A stretch of 10,945 nucleotides of DNA from positions 1 to 10,945 of the forward strand of contig JAQSCR010000497.1 in the NCBI GenBank assembly GCA_029945495.1, in the 5' to 3' direction. Source of the DNA: Pseudolabrys sp. (GTDB lineage Bacteria > Pseudomonadota > Alphaproteobacteria > Rhizobiales > Xanthobacteraceae). The notes beneath the pieces were generated by a model. The model worked only from the letters and a program-made list of their open reading frames with translations. It ran no database searches and had not been told where the DNA came from. The translations under genes and the position numbers were made by a program. Positions 7,947 through 10,945 of the stretch are shown here, one piece after another; the stretch's first letter is position 1, and each line of letters opens with the position of its first letter.

Positions 7947-7989
7947 GGGACTCCGCCGATTACGACTTCCGTCATATGGGGAAAAATTG
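7945..7989. promoter_or_regulatory. Overlapping divergent start region of ybbA and tesA
   Basis: The sequence CATG at 7944-7947 contains both start codons, read in opposite directions. An alternative tesA start is TTG at 7987-7989, with GGGG at 7978-7981 just ahead, and would leave 40 bases between the genes. There is no room for separate non-coding promoters with either choice. Promoters must overlap coding sequence. No confident -35/-10 was found. Confidence 0.45.
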
Positions 7990-8640
7990 GCCGGGGTCCA
8001 GCGGCTCGCCGCGATATTGCTGACGATTGCCTGCGTTCTGGCGCCGCAGTTGGTCCGGGCGGCCGATGGGCCGGTGAAAATCGTCGTGCTGGGCGATTCG
8101 CTGAGCGCCGGTTATGGCCTGCCGGGACAGGACGCCTTTCCGGCGAAGCTGGGCGTGGCGCTCAAGGCCAAGGGTATCGACGCCGCGATCATCAATGCCG
8201 GGGTGTCGGGCGACACCGCGTCGGGCGGGCTTGGCCGCCTCGACTGGTCGGTGCCGGAGGGCACCGAGGCGGTGATCGTCGAACTCGGCGCCAATGACGC
8301 GCTGCGCGGTCTCGATCCCAAGGTGACGCGGGAGGCGCTCGACGGAATTTTGAAAAAGCTCAAGGACAGAAAAATTGCCGTACTGCTCGCCGGCATGCAG
8401 GCGCCACGCAATATGGGCCCCGATTACGTGCGCGACTTCGACGCGATTTTTCCCGCGCTGGCTCAGGCCCATGGCACCATCTACTACCCATTCTTCCTTG
8501 ATGGCGTCGCCACCGACGCCGCGCTCAATCAGAAGGACGGCTTGCATCCGACCGCCGCCGGCGTCGATATCATCGTGGCGCGTATTCTGCCGAAAGTGGA
8601 AGAACTGATCGCGCGGGCCAAGGCCGCGCGCGGATCGTAA
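7945..8640 (+). CDS. tesA: TesA-type exported SGNH hydrolase (arylesterase / thioesterase I / lysophospholipase L1)
   Basis: This 231-residue periplasmic hydrolase is of the GDSL/SGNH class, which cleaves acyl esters and thioesters, including lysophospholipids and aryl esters. Numbered from the ATG at 7945, block I is GDSLSAGYG with nucleophile Ser52, block II is GVSGDT with Gly86, block III is GAND with Asn117, and block V is DGLH with Asp198 and His201. All catalytic residues are present. A signal peptide ends at about residue 39 (LVRA before ADGPV). The ATG start has GGGAAGG eight bases upstream but gives a long n-region. A TTG start at 7987 would give a more ordinary 25-residue signal peptide, so the start is uncertain. 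It is divergent from ybbAP, as in E. coli, which supports a joint role: substrate lifted from the membrane by YbbAP and hydrolysed by TesA. thpR follows 12 bases downstream. Confidence 0.94.
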   Translation: MGLRRLRLPSYGEKLAGVQRLAAILLTIACVLAPQLVRAADGPVKIVVLGDSLSAGYGLPGQDAFPAKLGVALKAKGIDAAIINAGVSGDTASGGLGRLDWSVPEGTEAVIVELGANDALRGLDPKVTREALDGILKKLKDRKIAVLLAGMQAPRNMGPDYVRDFDAIFPALAQAHGTIYYPFFLDGVATDAALNQKDGLHPTAAGVDIIVARILPKVEELIARAKAARGS

Positions 8641-8652
8641 TTCGAGATTTTT

Positions 8653-9186
8653 ATGCCGCGTCTTTTTACCGCCATCGAAATTCCGCCCGGTGTCGCCGAG
8701 GCGCTCGATATGCTGCGCGGCGGGCTGCCGGGCGCGCGCTGGATCGATCGCGAAAACTATCACCTCACCTTGCGCTTCATCGGCGATGTCGACGACGTGG
8801 TCGCGCAGGAAGCGGCGTACGCACTCGGGCAGGTCAAGCGAGCGGCGTTCGACCTGCACTTTGAAGGCCTTGCTGCGTTCGGCGGGCGCAAGCCGCGCGC
8901 GGTGGTCGCCAATGTGGCGCCGACGCCGGCGCTGCTCGAATTGCAGGCCGAGCAGGAACGGCTGATGCGGCGTATCGGGCTCGAACCGGAGCCGCGCAAA
9001 TACACGCCGCATGTGACGTTGGCCCGGTTGCGGACATCGTCCAGCCTGGATGTGGCGGATTATCTGTCGGCGCGGGGCTATTTCCGCACCGCGCCGTTCC
9101 CCGTCTCGCGGTTCGTCCTGTTTTCCTCGCGCGCCTCGACCGGTGGCGGACCCTATGTGGCGGAAGCGAGCTATCCGTTGGGCTGA
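8653..9186 (+). CDS. thpR: RNA 2',3'-cyclic phosphodiesterase ThpR (2'-5' RNA ligase family)
   Basis: This 177-residue cytoplasmic protein of the 2H phosphoesterase superfamily opens 2',3'-cyclic phosphate ends of RNA to 2'-phosphates and can reversibly join 2'-5' linked tRNA halves in vitro. The two defining HxTx motifs are His37-Leu-Thr39-Leu (YHLTLRFIGD) and His120-Val-Thr122-Leu (TPHVTLARL). The N-terminal MPRLFTAIEIP is characteristic of the family, and the length is normal. The ATG lies 12 bases after the tesA stop, with a weak GAG seven bases ahead, so it is probably co-transcribed with tesA. The link to TesA is positional only, with no obvious functional connection. The stop codon is three bases ahead of the second palindromic repeat. 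Confidence 0.94.
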   Translation: MPRLFTAIEIPPGVAEALDMLRGGLPGARWIDRENYHLTLRFIGDVDDVVAQEAAYALGQVKRAAFDLHFEGLAAFGGRKPRAVVANVAPTPALLELQAEQERLMRRIGLEPEPRKYTPHVTLARLRTSSSLDVADYLSARGYFRTAPFPVSRFVLFSSRASTGGGPYVAEASYPLG

Positions 9187-9189
9187 TTC

Positions 9190-9296
9190 GTCATTCCGGG
9201 GCGCGCGCCAGGCGCGCGAACCCGGAATCCAGATCCGTATGCAGAATCCTCGTCTGGATTCCGGATAGCCTCGCTACGCTCGGCTTCCGGAATGAC
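9190..9296. repeat. Compound palindromic repeat, copy 2 (107 bp)
   Basis: The outer ends are GTCATTCCGG (9190-9199) and CCGGAATGAC (9287-9296). The inner stem CCGGAATCCAGA (9222-9233) and TCTGGATTCCGG (9253-9264) is a perfect 12 bp. CGCGCGCC/GGCGCGCG (9202-9218) forms a tight hairpin next to the left end. It matches copy 1 at 2142-2284 over the first 16 bases and over GCGAACCCGGAATCCAGA. It is shorter mainly because the last hairpin arm is reduced to an imperfect AGCCTCGCTACGCTCGGCT. It fills the whole gap between the convergent thpR and GNAT genes. Confidence 0.88.
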
Positions 9297-9299
9297 GGG

Positions 9300-9899
9300 T
9301 TAAACCGTCCCCAGCATCCGCGATTGCGCGTCGAGGATCTTGGCGGCGACGCCATGGGCGACGTCATGGGCGTCGTCGATGGCTTCGCGCATCAACGACA
9401 GGGCTGTCGATTGCGGCGGATCGACTTCGCCGACGACGCTGCCGAAGTCGAAGCTCAGGTCGGCCTCGAACTTGCGCGCCAGTTGTTGCATGCGCCGGTT
9501 GTCGGCCAGGCAGTCCATGCGCAGATGCTTGATGCCGCGGTTACGCGCGCTCAGCAGGGTGCGCTCCAGAAGCACGGTGCCGACGCCGTGGCTCTGCCAC
9601 TCCTGCTCGATGCTGAAGGCGGCTTCGCCCTGGTCCGACAGGAGCGAGCCCAAACCAGACCCATTGCGGCGCAGCTCGGCCGCGCCGCGCAAGACGCCGT
9701 CGACGAAGAAGCCGTACACGACGACGCCTAAACCGGTCGCCGTGGCGGCGTGGCGGGCGATGAATTCATCGGACACCGCACCGGAAAAACGGGTGTGGCG
9801 GCTGTCGCGGTCAAGCCGCAGCAGGTGGTCGCGATAGGCGTCGGTCTCGCCGATCCACAATTTGCGGACGGTGCCGCCGCCGGGCAGGGGTTCGCTCAT
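9300..9899 (-). CDS. GNAT family N-acetyltransferase
   Basis: This 199-residue protein has an acetyl-CoA loop in EWQSHGVGTVLLERTL (about 100-115, with Q-x-x-G-x-G at 102-107). The preceding strand GEAAFSIEQ and the following RGIKHLRMDCLADNRRMQQLARKFEADLSFDFGSV complete the fold. The N-terminal LRLDRDSRHTRFSGAVS resembles the SRYLRFF-type start of GNAT domains found in protein lysine acetyltransferases of the Pat group, but the substrate cannot be read from sequence. The ATG at 9899 has GAGGA eight bases ahead. The frame stays open a further 94 codons upstream, but that part contains a repeat array translated as Cys clusters and is not conserved-looking, so I reject it. The gene is divergent from zapE and convergent with thpR. 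Confidence 0.85.
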   Translation of the reverse strand: MSEPLPGGGTVRKLWIGETDAYRDHLLRLDRDSRHTRFSGAVSDEFIARHAATATGLGVVVYGFFVDGVLRGAAELRRNGSGLGSLLSDQGEAAFSIEQEWQSHGVGTVLLERTLLSARNRGIKHLRMDCLADNRRMQQLARKFEADLSFDFGSVVGEVDPPQSTALSLMREAIDDAHDVAHGVAAKILDAQSRMLGTV

Positions 9900-9984
9900 A
9901 TCAATAGTCCTCGTCTTCGCTTGGCCCTGCTGGTCGCGTTTCCCTGGCGGCAAAGCGGAATTGGCTCCGAATCGCCTGACCCCC

Positions 9985-9990
9985 TTTATA
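9985..9990 (-). promoter_or_regulatory. Possible -10 box for the GNAT gene
   Basis: On the minus strand TATAAA lies 86 bases before the start codon at 9899, and transcription would begin near 9978. The -35 (TCGCAA at 18 bases) is poor. On the plus strand the same spot reads TTTATA, 18 bases after TTGGCT (9961-9966), so a rightward promoter is equally possible. Confidence 0.3.
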
Positions 9991-10086
9991 TGGTGCAACG
10001 CAGCAAAATTGCGACCGGCGGCGGGGTCCGGCGGGACCCTCTCGTGCGAAAACCGCATGGCTAACAAGGGATTACCTGGGGTTTGG

Positions 10087-10140
10087 CAGCAGCAATGCTG
10101 CAACCTTGCTGCAACCTCGCTGCAACATAAATTGCAGCAA
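10087..10140. repeat. Helically phased TTGCNGCAA-like array, probable operator
   Basis: GCTGCAAC occurs at 10097-10104, 10108-10115 and 10119-10126, exactly 11 bases apart, followed by the inverted ATTGCAGC at 10131-10138. Put as the hyphenated palindrome TTGCNGCAA, copies are at 10095 (one mismatch), 10106 (exact), 10117 (one mismatch) and 10132 (exact), with a weaker one at 10087. The 11-bp step places all sites on one face of the helix, as expected for cooperative protein binding. It lies 164 bases before zapE and 188 before the GNAT gene. The binding protein is not known. TGC/GCA-rich sites are described for the PHA regulator PhaR, but the fit is loose. Confidence 0.6.
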
Positions 10141-10303
10141 TTCGGAGCTATGAGGGGGATCCCGGTCGCCGCCGCGGCCATCGGCCCGGCGGCTATGCCT
10201 TAAGGGCGATTTACACTTTGCCCTGATAGCCTTAGCAGTCGCCGCGCCCGGCCCGCCATTTGCTTCCCTTCAGTCCCGAACAGCGCCACCTCAAGTCCAT
10301 TTC

Positions 10304-10945
10304 ATGGCCAATACCTTTAGCTCCCGCTATGCGGCGCTCGTTGAGACCGGGAAGATCGAGGCCGACGCCGGCCAGGCGGTATTGGTGGCCAGTCTCGCCG
10401 CGCTCGAACGGCGGCTGGAAGAGCAACGTCTGGCGCAGAAGTCGTCCTCGCTTGGCTGGCTGTTCGCCAAGCGCGAGAAGGCCGGGCCGCCGCTGAAGGG
10501 CCTCTACGTCTATGGCGAGGTCGGCCGTGGCAAGACCATGTTGATGGACCTGTTCTTCGAGGCGAGTGCGATAGAGCGCAAACGCCGGGCGCATTTCCAC
10601 GATTTCATGGCCGACGTCCATGAACGCGTGCACGAGTACCGGCGCGAAATCAAAAACGGCAACGTGGCCGACCAGGATCCTATCCTCCACGTCGCCGCCG
10701 CGATCGCAGACGAGACCAAGCTGCTGTGCTTCGACGAATTCCATGTCACCGACATCGCCGATGCCATGATCCTCGGCCGGCTGTTCACCAGACTGTTCGA
10801 ACTTGGTGTCGTCATGGTGGCGACGTCGAACATCGCGCCGAGCGGCCTGTACAAGGATGGGCTCAACCGCGCGCTGTTTTTGCCGTTCCTGGCGCTGCTG
10901 GAAAAACATTGCGATGTCGTGCGGCTGGACGCGCGCACCGATTTC
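10304..10945 (+). CDS. zapE: Cell division protein ZapE / AFG1-like ATPase, N-terminal part (gene leaves at the right edge)
   Basis: The first 214 codons of an AFG1-family P-loop ATPase are present, in one open frame to the window end. ZapE interacts with FtsZ and acts in cell division under stress; the mitochondrial relative AFG1/LACE1 helps turn over respiratory chain subunits. The N-terminal SSRYAALVETGKIEADAGQ is typical of the family. Walker A is GEVGRGKT within LYVYGEVGRGKTMLMDLFFE (about 67-86), followed by RRAHFHDFMADVHERVHEYR. Walker B is LLCFDEFHVTDIADAMIL (about 143-160). MVATSNIAPSGLYKDGLNRALFLPF follows, with the sensor Asn. No good ribosome binding site precedes the ATG (CTCAAGTCCATTTC), but there is no better in-frame start. 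Full members are about 370-400 residues, so nearly half is missing here. Confidence 0.94.
   Translation, partial: MANTFSSRYAALVETGKIEADAGQAVLVASLAALERRLEEQRLAQKSSSLGWLFAKREKAGPPLKGLYVYGEVGRGKTMLMDLFFEASAIERKRRAHFHDFMADVHERVHEYRREIKNGNVADQDPILHVAAAIADETKLLCFDEFHVTDIADAMILGRLFTRLFELGVVMVATSNIAPSGLYKDGLNRALFLPFLALLEKHCDVVRLDARTDF

Larger units (their letters stand above)
9900..10303. other. Divergent intergenic region between the GNAT gene and zapE (404 bases)
   Basis: No protein gene is seen here. For the GNAT gene, TATAAA on the minus strand (9985-9990) is a good -10 without a clear -35. For zapE, TTTACA (10210-10215) is a fair -35 with only a weak -10 (TTAGCA, 10232-10237). The middle carries the repeat array at 10087-10140. 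A single further related site, ACGCAGCAA, is at 9998-10006, next to the TATAAA box. Confidence 0.5.

Noticed and set aside
7943..7975. Ten-codon upstream frame on the minus strand whose TGA overlaps the ybbA ATG as ATGA.
   Set aside because: It has no ribosome binding site (TTTTTCCCCAT precedes it) and overlaps the tesA start; probably chance.
7972..9012. 346-codon open frame on the minus strand across tesA and thpR.
   Set aside because: Antisense shadow of two well-recognised genes, with an Arg/His-rich low-information translation typical of the complement of GC-rich coding DNA.
9900..10181. 94-codon N-terminal extension of the GNAT gene containing several Cys-Cys clusters.
   Set aside because: The Cys clusters are only the translation of the 11-bp repeat array. 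A proper ribosome binding site and normal GNAT N-terminus occur at 9899.
10150..10203. 17-codon plus-strand frame after the repeat array (GGAG two bases before its ATG).
   Set aside because: Alanine-rich chance frame in GC-rich DNA, with poor spacing to the ribosome binding site.
10232..10909. 225-codon minus-strand open frame opposite zapE.
   Set aside because: It lies opposite an unmistakable ZapE sequence with Walker A and B motifs; no family resemblance of its own.

Overview
This is a GC-rich chromosomal stretch that looks like an alphaproteobacterium of the Rhizobiales, most like the Bradyrhizobium / Rhodopseudomonas / Pseudolabrys side of the order. That rests on codon use, on alphaproteobacterial DUF2794 and DUF1223 proteins, and on palindromic repeats starting GTCATTCCGGGG. 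The placement is from recognition, not a search. There is no sign of phage, transposon, CRISPR or tRNA/rRNA genes. Most of the window is housekeeping DNA.

Layout. The left edge (1-1251) is the C-terminal half of aconitase AcnA, followed by an exported DUF1223 protein (1369-2139). Next comes a 508-base stretch without a protein gene. It holds a compound palindromic repeat (2142-2284), a strong intrinsic terminator that works only for minus-strand transcription (2301-2332), and so probably an unannotated small RNA of about 155 nt (about 2457 to 2301, minus). Phased T-tracts follow, ahead of a DUF2794 gene (2648-3040, plus). Then come two minus-strand genes, a phosphinothricin-type GNAT acetyltransferase (3081-3605) and a Bax-inhibitor-1 family membrane protein (3677-4438), separated by a textbook terminator almost touching the acetyltransferase start.

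The centre is a YbbA-YbbP-TesA module. The giant FtsX-type permease ybbP (4684-7257) and its ATPase ybbA (7254-7946) overlap by ATGA on the minus strand. tesA (an exported SGNH hydrolase, 7945-8640) runs the other way, so tightly that the two start codons share bases. thpR (RNA 2',3'-cyclic phosphodiesterase, 8653-9186) follows tesA closely. In this module the ABC pair is expected to pull a lipid-like substrate from the inner membrane and TesA to hydrolyse an ester or thioester in the periplasm.

The right part has a second copy of the palindromic repeat (9190-9296), a GNAT protein on the minus strand (9300-9899), a 404-base divergent intergenic region with an 11-bp-periodic motif array (10087-10140), and the first 214 codons of the ZapE/AFG1 ATPase (10304 to the window end).

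No wholly new multi-gene system is evident. The points most worth following are the predicted small RNA, the helically phased repeat array before zapE, the palindrome found at every convergent gene junction, and the terminator wedged against the acetyltransferase ribosome binding site.
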